From Phallusia fumigata (taxonomy: Eukaryota > Chordata > Ascidiacea > Phlebobranchia > Ascidiidae): DNA of 48,579 nt. This document shows positions 13,638-28,400 of this stretch, piece after piece. Below the pieces are notes generated by a model. That model searched no databases, was not told the DNA's origin, and was given only the letters and a program-made list of their open reading frames with translations. The stretch covers positions 1-48,579 of the forward strand of contig QXVZ01022330.1 in the NCBI GenBank assembly GCA_008931825.1. The letters are read 5' to 3'. How positions within the stretch are numbered: the first letter of the stretch is position 1; every line of letters begins with the position of its first letter. The position numbers and the translations under genes were made by a program.

Positions 13638-16443
13638 TTCGCAGCCAAATTGACACTTACCGCCTAACTAACTGTCGAGCCCCAGAGTCGAGTGGCTATC
13701 ACGAGCAGGGGCCTTCGCGCTGGATATTTGGAATGAGCGTCATAAACTACTTAAACCTTGTGCGAAAGTCCTTGACGGCGCCTCTTCCCCGAGCGCCAAA
13801 GAAGCTGGTTTTGCGGTGAGTGTGATGCGCAATATTGACGACCCATGTCGGTTCGTCGGGTTCCCATGGACGCTCGCGCACTAGCATACATTGACCGTGA
13901 GAAGACGCGTTTAGCGTTACATCTCCGCAGCAGGTTTGCAACATGGTCGGGAAAAAACAAGGCGACCCCTTTGACAGGCGATATATTTTGACATTGCAAC
14001 CCGCAAAAGGCGGTCTATATTTTCAAACTTTCCCTAAGCGCAAGAAAATAGGTTTGGGCAACAGTCAACGCTTCATGGTCTCTTTCCACGCGGTGTTAAG
14101 GGTTAACTGTCAAGGAGTTGCCCGTGTCGGAGGGCAGGGCGTCGTTTTGGTGTCAGGTTACACGCGATAAGTGCGTTATCTGCACACACCAAGCGGAAGG
14201 GGTTGTTGTGAGCGGTTTGTTGTTGCCAATCTACTTGTTAATCGAAAGTCTATCAACGTAGTCGGGGTCGCATGCAAAACTACGTAAGGTCTGGACAACG
14301 TCAGGACCTCGTTTTCCGCTCAGTTCTGCCACTTCCTTTCGTTGTACGGTAATCACGCGTTTATGCAAATAGAATGTCTACGTCCGATTGGGGTTAGAAT
14401 GTTTATCCATCAAATGCCCGGCCCTTGCAAGCTGGAAAAACAACGCCCCGAAATCACATGTGGTCGACCCCTTTGTGTGTCGAAATTGACAGAAAAGCGC
14501 CAGGCGGCTTTATTTAATCGGATTGCTGCATTGTGGAACGTTCACGCCACGATTGGCCTTCTTGACCACGGGCAGAAAGGCGATGGGCCTTGTATCCATT
14601 TCTGCGCGCGCTCTTAGCCAATTACCAGGTCATCGACTCATCTGTGACTTGATGCCAGATGTGGAATTACGACGCTCGCTCGCGCGAAACCGATCATTTT
14701 GTGCAGCGCGTTGCGGAGATTATAGCCGACCGCCGCGTGCACCCCTTAACCGCGCACCAAGATCGTAATTAAATGAGGAAAAACAGACTGCTTATTAATC
14801 CGGCGATTAATGCCGTGGCGTATCCCTTTAGTTTAAAGCGATCACGTGATCACTGCATTTGTCCGTCTGCGCGAAGCAGCAAAAGTGCGCGGCCGAGGCA
14901 TTATCGTGGCGCAATAAATTCAAGCAAATATTTGGGGGCGCAAAATGTTCGTTTGCATGTCCGCTTTATGAATCTTTAATTCGCAATATGCGGCGCATCT
15001 GTCCCCGCCGCCCGACGACATGACACACCGCTCGTAAAGTCCATGCGCGCAGTGACAAGACACGACAGTAATGGACGTCATAAGTCCCACTCTTCCTTGT
15101 AGTTAATCGCGTTTTATGAGCCGACACTTGCGCGGTCGATTATTCGCCACACATCAAGTGGCCGGGCGACGATAAATCGACGCTTTTTCTCGCCCGCTTG
15201 CCAACAATGACGCACCCGAGGGAGGCTCGCTTTCCATGACCTCCAGCTTGCCCCCTGTGCATCGATTGCCATTGGGATTATAGCCGTTTATCAATGTGTC
15301 ATGACGCATCTATTGGCCGGCTTTATTGGAAATGTTCCCAAACGATCCATCCAGGCTGTCTGGCAAAGTGGCCAGTGTCCTTGTGTTTCATCCAGAGGTC
15401 TCATCAAAGCCTTGGTTTCTATGCACAGCATTGATACAGCGGGTTTTTACCATTTAAGGTGAACTGAATATCAATTCGACCAAATTATGTCAAGTTAATT
15501 AGCGTGAAATGTAAAAGGGTGTGTTCAGGTAAATTTCTTTGCTGATGAACGTAATACCTGGCTTGATAACTTCACCAAAGTCGTTGGCCACACCGAACTG
15601 CTATATGGAAACGCTTTCGAGATTTTGATTGCCAGCTGCTGGGACTAATTTCCCCGCGGTAATGACAGGTGCCGGTGCGGACGAGACAAGGTCAACGCAA
15701 GTTCTTTGCTTTGCCACGCCACTTTACTTCATCGCCGATCCAATAAGCTTTTCTGGAGGGCGGCAATCTTGAGCGATTATCAATCACCGAACGATTAAAC
15801 TTGCCGCTTCGCGATTTCTCAGCCTGTACAGTAATCCACAAATTGCTGCCCTGGGCCCTTAGCTTAGCTGGAAAGCGACACGCGCCGATTTCAGGATTTC
15901 CGAGTTAAACAAATGTTATTCTGCTTATACGGGCTGTAGGGCGTTGTCATTGTTGCGGGCTGACTGTTCTTTGTCCATTGTATACGTTCCCGAACGCGCC
16001 CCTGTGTACGCCAAAGCGGCGATGGTTTCCTATCATAAATCCCCAACGCGACACATCGAAAGTCACGTGGTGTCAAGTAGGTGCCATGGAGGTCGGTCGC
16101 GGCCTTTAACGGAATCAGGAATGCCGCATGCGTCTAAATTCGGCGCAGGGACACCGACATGCTTCGGTTTTGCGGTGATTTGTTGATAGAAAAACGTTTT
16201 CTCCCATGAGCGCGGCGTGTAGGGCCGTGGCATGCGGGCGCCGGTGTAATTACAGGAAGGCGAAGATTCCTATCATTCCCTTCCCGTAAAATTAGCGCGC
16301 CGACAACTCGTGTTTCCGCGACAATCACGAGTAATCGCTGAGTTCGTAGGTTTTCCTGTCCATCCCGTAACCTCAATATGACCGCTGGATGTAGTTTTAA
16401 TTGCCTCCCGAGTTAAGTGTTTGTTTTCTTTTGCCGTCTGCAG

Positions 16444-19400
16444 GTGAACGGCGAGGATCTCTCCACCGCGTCTCACGAAGCCGCCGCCGAGGCGTTTAAA
16501 CGCGCAGCTGAGCCCATAACGGTGGTCCTGCGCCGCAACAACAGCAGCGGCCACGGCAATTCCGTAGCGAGCCCTTCTCCAAAGGATGCGGCGAGCAGCA
16601 AGAAGGATCGATTCAGCGCATCAACCCAGACAGCTCAGGACAACAGCGGAATGTGCTTCTGTCAGTTCCTCATCAAAAATTGCAGAAAGATGCCCGACCG
16701 TTTGTCTTCGTTGATCATGAGGTTAGCACGCACGCACGCACTTCGACGCCCGATTCCTCTGCCTTGACGCGACCATTCATCAAAATAACCGGTTGCCATG
16801 TTTTCTTCAGCGAGTTGCTACGCTACAAACTCACAGCCACCAATCCGCATCTCTGCAACGACGTAGGCGACAACTTCGCAGCAGGAACGCCACCAAACGA
16901 CGTCATGTTCTTGCCAGAAGAGGATGATGACGTGTTCGGGGTTCACTACGAGGTTGGTTAAATCGTTTATGCAGCGAGACGAGACTTAAAAGCATCGGCG
17001 CCGCATAAGGGATTGAATGAATATAAAGCTGCGATTTGTCATTCCACTTGGGGATAGGGTTTAGCTTACCAGGCTCTGATTGAGGTTTGTTTACTGTGCG
17101 ACCCCTGACTGGGGAATCTGGCAAGGTCCGCTGATGGGATTTATCAAATCTGCTTAGCTTGAATTTTTCTCATGCGCGATGGGGTAGAAGTTTGGTTTGG
17201 TGTAGAAAATGTTAAAACGGCAACATGAATCACTGCGGGCGCCTGTTACATACCTACGGAAGGTTAACCGCTTTGATGCCGCACAACGCATGTGTTGCGT
17301 TGGATATTCGGTTACGTCAATTTGTCTCCTGGGACCTGGTCGCCTGCGCCGGTCTCCACGTAAAGCGATACCTGTCCTTATCGTCGATAACGATTCGCTG
17401 CTTTCATGCGCTTTCTGTAATTGAGAAAAGGTCACTGATATTACTTATTGCCAAGCCCCCGCCCACTCGGTTATTTTGTTACGCGTCGAGCTTTCAGCGT
17501 TGCGACGATACGACGGAAGAATGGTAACGGCGAGCGGGTATTGTCGCAGCGCACAACGACCTTGCGAGCATTACCGAATCGGCGCGACAATCGCTGTGTT
17601 TTCTTACATCGAAACACACACGGGTATCGAAACCCCGCTCGTCTGAAGATGTGCGCGCCAACATACCTGTCTGTCCACATCGCTTTCACCGAGCCTTGCC
17701 CTGCGCCCTCGGCGTCGCCTCCCCTGTTTTCACAGACCCCTCGAAAAAACAGTCGTGAGCAAAAGGGGGGTGGCAAGTGCAAAAGTGGCAGACGAATATT
17801 TGCCGATAAAGCAAGCTTGCGCCTTTTGTTTCCACCGTGACGCGGGTGGGACAGCTTGAAACGGTGACGGACAGCCGCCGCAGGTACATAAATACAGCCC
17901 CTTATCAGCTTGTTGTTGCTTGAAATCGCCTCCTTACCGCTTTCGAACTTCTACCGATCGGCAGCTTACTTGGTGGTCGTTCGTTTGTTCGAATCATGTT
18001 CAATCAGTCATTCAAAAGGAGTGCTAAGTTTCCCTTTAAGCTTAGTTCAGAATCGGTCGTGTTTCCGCTTGGAACATTTATTTTGGGTGCGCAGCCGAAA
18101 ACCGACATTGTGTGGTGCAACACAGACACTTTGAGTACGTGTTGACGTTGGATGTTGACAGAGTGGCGATAGGTCATCTTTCTTCTTCTTGTAAGGGTTC
18201 AAATACTCACAGCTGCGCCGGTGCGTTTTAAATAGCCAATCACAGGGATGATCGCTAAAAATAACAATCAACAGGGAACTGTTTGTTCCCATTTAAAAGT
18301 CCCGGATGGGTGCACTTTTACAGGGGCCGTACCGCACGTTTCCGCGAGATTCCGTCGCTTTGAAGGTGCCGTTGCGGGCACGAGCAACACCGCGCGGGGA
18401 CCACCTAATAAGCCGCGCTGTGGGTGATGCGTCTTTCGTCTGTTAAGCATAGAAAGAATCGACGAAAGACCAAACGCAATCCTAGCAAGTGAAAGCATTC
18501 AGAGGCAATGCGCCGTCCCAACGCACAAGCCCCGGAGAAAAAATAAAGTCACGTAGTAGCGTTGCTCATCGAGCGGTATCTTCCAGGAGCAGCGCGGGTT
18601 GTCCAGGAAGCTGATACAGCTTCAGCACCGTGTCACTGTTTACAGTTAACTGGTGACAAGTCGGGTGCAAGGCCTCTATTGATCTCATGTCGCACCGAGA
18701 ATCGCCAAGCGCTCGGAATTGACTGTTTTGTTTGCGGCGAGACGCCGCTAGACACGACAGTCGGCAAAACTATAACATCGGCGATCCGGGCTACGGGAAA
18801 AGCGCATCGTCGCGTTATCATCATTCCCTGTATTGCGCTCGTGTTGTGGACGCACCTGTGCGACCCTAAGAAGCGTGACAATCTCGTTAACGCTCTCCTT
18901 TTGCTTCGCAGGAGGTGACGCTGAAAAGGCCTTCAAGTCAGGACAAGCTCGGCATCATGCTCTGCGACCACGTAGACCGACTCAGCGGTGCTACTCAAGT
19001 CATCGTGAACGAGGTAAACCATCAATCGTAAATTGTACCAAACTTTGTTTTCTGCCGGGGCCGTGTTTGATGATGTGCATTGGATTGCTTGTCAACCTAC
19101 ATGAACTTTTAAAGGCGCTCAATATTGTTCGTAACATATCGCACGCGGTCGCAACACACGATACGCTTAATGCAAGCCACCGTGCGTCATAAATAATGTC
19201 CCTGGATTTTCGAGAATCGCACCAAAAACGGGCGGCACGCTGCGTCGCTGACGTCACAACTTGCGCAGTCGTGATTTTTTTCTAGTTTTCCCCTCCCTGA
19301 GGTTAATAGCGTGTGACTGTAGAATCGCCGCACCACCTGCCGCTTGTCACGGACTAACCAGCCTAATTGCATCACTTACCTACTCTTAAACGCGTTTTAA

Positions 19401-22400
19401 TTTGATCTGCCGTACGCCGCTTTGGCCCACAAAGTACAAGGTACTGGGTAGCCGAAATAGCACATCAGTCGCCCCCGACTTGGTTTGATGTCGAATGTGG
19501 ATTCACCACAAACGCCACCTTGACTGTTTCCTCGCGCACGAACTGCCGGGAAATGACTTGTCTTCAAACGTACGCGGAAGTGTAGGATCTACTTCGGTTC
19601 AGCAATTGAGTTTTCCGGTGAACTGAAATTTCACCACTACACGCTTGAAACGTTACAGGCAATAATGCGGCCTATGTAGGCTATGGCAAATTGACTTCTT
19701 TACAACGAGGGTACGGATCATCGCGATTTGAATTAGAATTGCGGGGATGCGCGAACATTGTCAGCCCCAGCCGGAAATTTATTCATAGCACAGTGCCGTG
19801 GTGCAAGAAACGAACCCAATAATAAGAAAACACGCGGGTCGCGATGACGAGAATACCGTTGACGTGTTTGAAACAGCATTGCGGTGTTTATATTTCGCAT
19901 TGTGTTTTTGTTGAACACAGCGCCTGCCTTTGTGTGCAAGAAGTCGAGCGCGTAGGGCCTCGCGTTCGGCGCTGTTGTGAAGCATTGCGCAAAAGGGGCG
20001 CCTTCTCTCAGTAAGGCGATGATGTAATTTCTCCAAAGCTGGCACCGTCTTAAGCCGTACAATTTTACCTTGAGAGGTTAAGCCTGGCCTCTTTAAATTG
20101 CACTTCTTTCTAGTGCAAGTTGATTTGATTATGGGACGGGGGCGTTTATCATCACTCATTGAAACCGAACCAATCGCGTACCATTAGACTTGTTTGGTAA
20201 TAAACACATGCTCACGGCTTCGGGGGCAGCGTATCTCGAAAAGCGGTGACAATCTTTTGACGATCTTTCCGCACAATTTAACGTGCTTTACCGCTCATGC
20301 GAGTCACCCGGGCCCAATGGAAATCTTATTGATATCTTCAAAGCGCATATAAATGTAAACAACGCGATGTTGTTTTATCCCATTGTTCACGGAAGGCGTG
20401 AATGATAGCGATTGAAAGCGATGAGAATCGGTGATATATACATCGCACGCCCACGGAGCGTGAAATGGTCGGATGAATCACCCTCATTACAGGCAGATCG
20501 TTATAAATCCAAAAATTGCTGGGCGCCTAAAACAAGGGTCCTGCACCACATTAGGAACTTGAAATTAATCCACATGTCAGAATTCGTGCGCCACCCTAGT
20601 GTGATAACGTCTAACTCGAAATACGAATGTGAATTATATAATATAAACTATTATTGTAGGAAAACGACCAAATGTCAGGCGAACAATGAGCACCCAGTTT
20701 TATGACCGGCAAATTATGGTCGTTAGGGCAGCAACACTCAAATTGCGGTGTGACACATTTGCGTCAACCGCTGAGCGCCTTCAATTATGGATTAGGGCCG
20801 GAGTGGCTTGCGTTTACAAACGGTGCCCTTCCGGGGAGGGCGCACCTCGCTTTGCATTCGCCTGAACCCCTTTCAAAACGCGCCAAGACCACCATTACCG
20901 GGCCCATGGCGTGTGGCGGATATCGTAAATTGGGGTGAAGCTCGTGAAGTATTTGGCATCGCGCGCTCGCCACAATGGAATGATGCGTTACACGGTAACC
21001 TCTGTGCCGATTCCGTGACGGTCGCGTGCAGAAAGGTCGTCGTTTCATCGCTTTCTTTTGCCCCCGACCGTCGACCCATGTAATTTGCTGCTGCAACAAA
21101 CAATATTCTTCACTGCCGGGGCGAACTTAGTTCGAGCGGTTACGTAATCTGTTGCCCGCCCGACACAGCAAGTGTTTGTCCGCGCGACGTCACACGGGTA
21201 TGTGGCACTGGAATCCGCTTTATGTCAACAATCGCGCGGCGGCTGATTGACAAACCCTCAACATTCTGACCATGCCAGGAGTCGCGACGGGAATTGTTCA
21301 GGACGCGGAATTCGCCCGGTGACAATCGTTTGCGCTCATGGGAACCCGGTTAGCGCTGTAGTACACAATGCGCTCAGACCTGTGCGAACCCGGACGCATC
21401 TGCGAGCGGCCTGTCCCTTTAACCAAGCGGCAAACGATTTGAGTATCCAGTGTCGCCCGGCGCGTTAGCATAAACACATTTGAGTTCCTGCGCCGTAACT
21501 GGACCCCAAGCCTGGAGTGCTTGCGGTCCGGTCGCTGACGTACTTACATCCGATGTAGCAAGCCGTCAAACGTCAATCTACTCTTGCATGCAGCGTCTGC
21601 TGATAGCGGCCGACATCACACAGCCCAGGCACCTAATTACACCTGACCGGTCTAACCGCTTGCGTTGATGATCGCACTGATAATCGGGCAAAGTGTTTCA
21701 TAGCCGCGCCGCGCTCCCTGACATACATCGCCGTGTTTAGAGACAACACTGCATACAAGCATGAACTTAATCATTGACCGTTGGTGCGAAAGGTAAAGCT
21801 CTTTGTTTGTTTTTTCCAGGTGGCGTCAGACTCGATCGCGGCAAGGAGCCAGAGCATCTTCGAAGGGGACCAAATTGTCAAGGTAAGAAACACTGCGCGC
21901 ATTGTTCTTTCGAGTATATTAATGAATCTGTTAATATTCGCCCAGCTTGATGAATTATCCCGTGCGTGTGTGTGTATGTGGAGCGCAGGGTCATGTGCAT
22001 AATGCCCACCCTGTTTCTCACGCGACATAACCCCGCCGATTTGCATCACTTTTCAACCTAATCCGATTGTTCATTTGATTGCTTTCCCATGCCCGCTGCA
22101 AATCCGCTCGGGTTTTGCGCCCGTGATCCGTAAAACGGTTGAGAGTAATTTGCGCGCGGCAAGTCGCCGGTACTACAACAAATCGTTCTTCTTTGCCCCC
22201 CTCGATCAACGCTCCTGAGGCAATCGATGGGGAACGGGGGCCCCAAACTGCCTGACATCATAATCTTCGCCGAGTAGCCTTTGCCAAGAACGCCGCGTAA
22301 TAATGACCAGGGCGACTGACGTTAGCGAGTGATGGCAGCGAACGGCCCCGAGTGTCTGCGGGCGGACCTGGGCCTTACAAGTTGCGCTTTTGTTACGACA

Positions 22401-25400
22401 GGAGCCGTCAACTGCGGGCCTGGGCCGGGTTCGTGGACTCGGGAGTGCGGTAAAGCTCGGTCGTTAGGTGGCCGTCACTCCGCGTGGTAATTGATCAACA
22501 TCTGACAAGACTCTTGTAGAAGCGTGCGTAATACTCGCACGTTGTTTGGTACAAACCAAGGAAAGCAATACACAGATCCATCAATGCCCGGAAACAGCCT
22601 TTATCACATTACACCGATCGAGTAGTTTACTGTTTCGATTGATTAAAGTGTGAAAACCGCTTTGACGCATTGCTTGGTGGAACGTTTGGCAAAGTCATGC
22701 CGCCCGGGGTCGGTTATCAGCAAGTGAAGTGGTCCGGCGTTGCTCAAAATAAACCGAAGCGATACAGGCGGCTGTCAACTACTCGGGCGTTTTTGTTTGT
22801 CGGTAATCTTTAGGACGTGCTTGTCACCAAAGCCTCAGTATTTTTGAACTGTGTGTTTTGCGGCAACGCTTTTAGACCAAACACTTGATTTTGTGACATT
22901 ATTTTAATGACACGCAAAGCCGGACATAACATCATAAGCTGCGGCTTGCCTTTTACATGGGGATATTTCATTGTGAAGCTATCATTTAGTGGCGTGGCCC
23001 TTCCACGAAAACAGACAATTTACCCATTGAAATACCCAACCGCAAGATAATTTGCTCACTTTGACAAGCGTGTATATCTTTGTTATCAGGTCAACGGTAT
23101 TCCCGTGCAGAGCATGAACGAAGCCTCGCGGTTGCTGCACAAGGACAACGCCGTCATTACCTTCCTCATTTGCCGCCAGCACATCGTGGTACGTTCACAA
23201 TGTTATGCGGATTTGCGCGTTGAACACAAGTCGCCGCACTTGTTATCCACCTTGTAATTGCCAGGAGGGTCGCACTTTGACCCGTTATGTTTACATGCGC
23301 GTATTTTGTAATCCACTTCGGGTCGCATTTTGAATTGAACCAGCCGTGCAGGTTCCCACATGCACATTGTGCCCCTGTAGTGGTCGGTCTCAAGACGCCC
23401 GATAATACATAATCGCCGTAACATGTACACACAAGTCGTATCAAGACAGGAAGGGGTTCCCGGTGACCCGGCCGTCATTGTTTGCATCCGCATTAGCGTC
23501 GCTGGCGTGTACGCGAGATTAATGACGTGTTTAATACTTGGCGTCGCGGTGAAGACGCAAAATGCAAGGCGACTTTGCAACGCTTGTCCGGGATTTGGCA
23601 GCTGATCTGACTGCTACATCAGGAAGCAGATTTGGCCTGTTTGTTGACTTTAATTCGCTCGGGTGGTCGGTGGTCTTTGATGCCACGGTACTAAGGATGT
23701 CGCGTATAAACCGGGGTAAACATAGCTCGCTTATATGTGCGACAAGACACGCTACAGTGCCAAGTGGTTAGCCCGAACTGCTGAGCACGCTGGGTTANTT
23801 ACGACAGGAGCCGTCAACTGCGGGCCTGGGCCGGGTTCGTGGACTCGGGAGTGCGGTAAAGCTCGGTCGTTAGGTGGCCGTCACTCCGCGTGGTAATTGA
23901 TCAACATCTGACAAGACTCTTGTAGAAGCGTGCGTAATACTCGCACGTTGTTTGGTACAAACCAAGGAAAGCAATACACAGATCCATCAATGCCCGGAAA
24001 CAGCCTTTATCACATTACACCGATCGAGTAGTTTACTGTTTCGATTGATTAAAGTGTGAAAACCGCTTTGACGCATTGCTTGGTGGAACGTTTGNTTACG
24101 ACAGGAGCCGTCAACTGCGGGCCTGGGCCTGGTTCGTGGACTCGGGAGTGCGGTAAAGCTCGGTCGTTAGGTGGCCGTCACTCCGCGTGGTAATTGATCA
24201 ACATCTGACAAGACTTGTGTGGAAGCGTGCGTAATACTCGCACGTTATGTTTGGTGCAAACCAAGGAAAGCAATACACAGATCCATCAATGCCCGGAAAC
24301 AGCCTCTATCACATTACACCGATCGAGTAGTTTACTGTTTCGATTGATTAAAGTGTGAAAACCGCTTTGACGCATTGCTTGGTGGAACGTTTGGCAAAGT
24401 CATGCCGCCCGGGGTCGGTTATCAGCAAGTGAAGTGGTCCGGCGTTGCTCAAAATAAACCGAAGCGATACAGGCGGCTGTCAACTACTCGGGCGTTTTTG
24501 TTTGTCGGTAATCTTTAGGACGTGCTTGTCACCAAAGCCTCAGTATTTTTGAACTGTGTGTTTTGCGGCAACGCTTTTAGACCAAACACTTGATTTTGTG
24601 ACATTATTTTAATGACACGCAAAGCCGGACATAACATCATAAGCTGCGGCTTGCCTTTTACATGGGGATATTTCATTGTGAAGCTATCACTTAGTGGCGT
24701 GGCCCTTCCACGAAAACAGACAATTTACCCATTGAAATACCCAACCGCAAGATAATTTGCTCACTTTGACAAGCATGTATATCTTTGTTATCAGGTCAAC
24801 GGTATTCCCGTGCAGAGCATGAACGAAGCCTCGCGGTTGCTGCACAAGGACAACGCCGTCATTACCTTCCTCGTTTGCCGCCAGCACATCGTGGTACGTT
24901 CACAATGTTATGCGGATTTGCGCGCTGAACACAAGTCGCCGCACTTGTTATCCACCTTGTAATTGCCAGGAGGGTCGCGTTTTGACCCGTTATGTTTACA
25001 GGCGCGCATTTTGTAATCCACTTCGGGTCGCATTTTGAATTGAACCCGCTGTGCAGGTTCCCACATGCACATTGTGCCCCTGTAGTGGTCGGTCTCAAGA
25101 CGCCCGATAATACATAATCGCCGTAACATGTACACACAAGTCGTGTCAAGACAGGAAGGGGTTCCCGGTGACCCGGCCGTCATTGTTTGCATCCGCATTA
25201 GCGTCGCTGGCGTGTACGCGAGATTAATGACGTGTTTAATATTTGGCGTCGCGGCGAAGACGCAAAATGCAAGGCGACTTTGCAACGCTTGTCCGGGATT
25301 TGGCAGCTGATCTGACTGCTACATCAGGAAGCAGACTTGGCCTGTTTGTTGACTTTAATTCGCTCGGGTGGTCGGTGGTCTTTGATGCCACGGTGCTAAG

Positions 25401-28400
25401 GATGTCGCGTATAAACCGGGGTAAACATAGCTCACTTATATGTGCGACAAGACACGCTACAATGCCAAGCGGTTAGCCCGAACTGCTGAGCACGCTGGGT
25501 TACCAACATAGCCTTAGAACCTAACTACAAAGCGCCATCGAGGTGTAGCAGGTCCTTCGTTGTTCGGGCCGTCTCCTCCCGCGTACAGGTTTGTATTTGC
25601 ACTTCCGTGTTTACCTTGTTTTAATGTTCGGCGACATGCGTCACTGTCACAATAAACACGCGCAATGAGCATTCACTGTTGGGCTATAATGCGATTTTGA
25701 CAAGACGGTCAACACGCTTCAGAGCCGCCGCCGCCGCGCCAACGCGACTGTCCCCTCCGCCCGAACACGGTTCACTATCGTCCCAGAAGTAATCAATATC
25801 CGTCTCTTTTCGACTTCTGAGTGTCATTTGTCAAAGTGCGTGGGTCTGCGCAAACCTCAAGGACAGGGCGGGGACTACAGTTCGGACGGGTTCTGTTTCT
25901 AGCACTTTGGATCCGTTTCCAAATTGGAGTTCTAGGACGAAATAACTAATAAGGAAAATAGTATTTGGGTGTGAAAGTTATTGGACTTTGCCAATGCCCC
26001 TCATAAAACTTGAATAATTGATGCTGAACCTTCAGCGAACCCTTCGGCTTTGCTGTTCGTTTTAAATTGCTATGGAAAGTTTTTTGGGAGCTTCATCTAT
26101 TATTAAGCGGTGTAATATTCTTAAAAAACATTTCTGGCGCAATGAAAGTCTTGTATTTCTTTAGCAGATTAAGATCGATTTTCAATTTCATCGCACATTA
26201 ATATTGAGCGCTATTTATAATTCAATTCGTTTCGTTCGCAGGAGAACGAAGACTGGCGCGAAGAGAACGAGTCGAACGCGTTCACCGAAGCCAAAGAGGA
26301 GCGAGTCCTCCATGACGTCACCAACTTCGATCGTGACGAAACAGGGACGACTACGTCAGAGGAATCCCGCCCGCGGTACCTCGAACACAGATCGCCCGAG
26401 CGTTGCATGGAGTACGCGGCCATCGTATCGCAGAAGGTGAGTTCCTATGCCATGGTATTTCGGCTTGCACCGTAACGGCGTCAGTTTGACTGTGGTCGCT
26501 GGCCTCTAAGACGACGCCTTGGCGGCATGGAGCAAGTGCACTGACAGGTTAAGCTGTTCTTAGAGCGTTGTAAACCCAGCGTCTTTTATCATGGCGGTCC
26601 CAAACAACGTGTGTCAATTCGAGATCAGTTCGGTCCGGCTTTGTGTTTGCGCGGAGATTTCGAATGTCGACGCCCGGGCGCTCCTAAACGCTGCAACTTC
26701 GCCGAATACCAGACCTCGGCGGGACAGCGATGTTTACAGGCCTCGCGCTGTTCGGCGATCGATGCGTTTTTTTGCGCTCTCACCTAAATCCGGCCGAGCC
26801 ACAACAAATTACTGGTGATTTATGAATAAGGCTCTGTCAGCTTCAAAGCTCCACGTATGCAAGTAGTGTCAATAAACATATCGGGCGTCGCTCGGGATAA
26901 TCCCGACGCCCGACCTGGAGCTGTAAGTCTAAATTTGCGTTGTAGCGCGTCGCCGAGTCCTCTCGCCATCCCGACGCGGGAATTTTGTTTTCGCGAGGTC
27001 CTCTTCTTGTGGCCCGGAACAGAAAGCGAGCGACAAACGCTCCTACGTCACCCCGCGCGTCAATTAAGATAATCCACCTTGCTGCTATTAATTATAACTC
27101 GCGCGTGCGCACAAGGTGAAGGACATGGTGGTGCAAGCGCATGCCTAAGTGAACCACAATGCGGGGATCAATCGATTTGACCGTCGTCGCACCCCCCTTG
27201 CCTGAGTGACGTAACCGTCCTGATTTGTACAAGAACAGTAAGTGCGTTGCGCCACGCCGTAGGCTCGCGCCCGCTCTAGTATCTGTAAATATTTTTCGTG
27301 CGGGTAAATACGCAGCAGCGCGTACAGGCTTTGAAGTGCGCGGGAGTCTCGCCGCTTTGATATGTTCTGCAATGTTTATCATAGCACGGCGAATCCGCAC
27401 GCCGAAGTTCCGTGAGTTCGACGGGCAGTCTCCGGGATCGCTTCCTAATTAACCTGCGCTTGCCCGTGCGCAGGCCTCCCCGCGCGCGCGTTCGCTTTGT
27501 GCTCGATGATAAAAGGCATGTTTTAATTCTAGCTGTCATGCGAAGCGATGGGCACGACGGATAGCGGAACATCACACAGCTCCACCACTGCCTGCAGCCA
27601 AAACGAAAAGGACAGCGGCTTTGGCCAGACAACAGACGGCACTGTACAGGTACCAGAAATAGCATTTTCGCTAAACAAAGTGTTTACGCTGGTTCGCAAT
27701 CACATTTATTTGATCACGGCAATTTTTTGTCCGGGGATTTTATCGCACGATCGAGTCATAATGGTATTTCAGTTTCCTAGCTCGCGCTTATGGCTTCTAT
27801 ATTCGGGCGCGTGAAAACTGGCACTTTCTGTTTCGGAAAGAGGCTGTAACGAGCCAAATCCGAGCAGCTTTCTATTTCTGAAGTGCGACATGTCCCCCGT
27901 GTAGTGCCCTCGCGCAGAACGAAGTGTGTCGGGTGGTCAAACACGCAACACTCGACCAGCATCCGGCTTAACACGTCACCGCGCCCCTTTCCCTTCGTGC
28001 AACGCTGGCGTTATGGTCATGCCTTGTGGAATGCACACAATAAGCAGTGTGTCGTCAGCACTATAATCCGCCCTTGGTTCGTTTGCTCATCTCATGTGCC
28101 ACGTCCTGTCGGGCCCAGTGAGCTGTAGTTGCTGCGTCATAATCAAACAAAAACGCACTGGCTGTTTGTTTGGCAGTTGCGCTAGATTTTGCCCTGTTAC
28201 TAAACAGATCTTTTGTTGATTCTCACAGAGCACAGCCAGCAAGTCAACAAACGATCACCGACGATTCGGAACAGGTTCCAGCGGCGGAAGCTCGGCACAT
28301 TCTGCTGCACGCGAATTCACCTACGTACCAGTTCAGGTTGGTCACAGTCACTAACACGCATTTGAAATGTATAAAATATAACTGGACAAAACTTTAAACG

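Larger units (their letters stand above)
9991..16443. other. Non-coding stretch upstream of first PDZRN exon
   Basis: No exon recognisable by protein similarity. Contents: a TATA-like promoter candidate near 10035, a possible short 5' exon ending at a strong donor at 11416, a homopolymeric C run at about 11799-11808, and a direct duplication around an N at 13082. The rest is CpG-rich unique sequence. I looked for the first half of PDZ1 and for RING or TRAF-finger cysteine patterns, which should lie 5' of the exon at 16444, and did not find them, so they probably lie left of the window. Confidence 0.45.

Noticed and set aside
17448-17840. 130-codon plus-strand open frame in a PDZRN intron
   Set aside because: Lies between well-phased exons, has an equally long frame on the opposite strand and no similarity.
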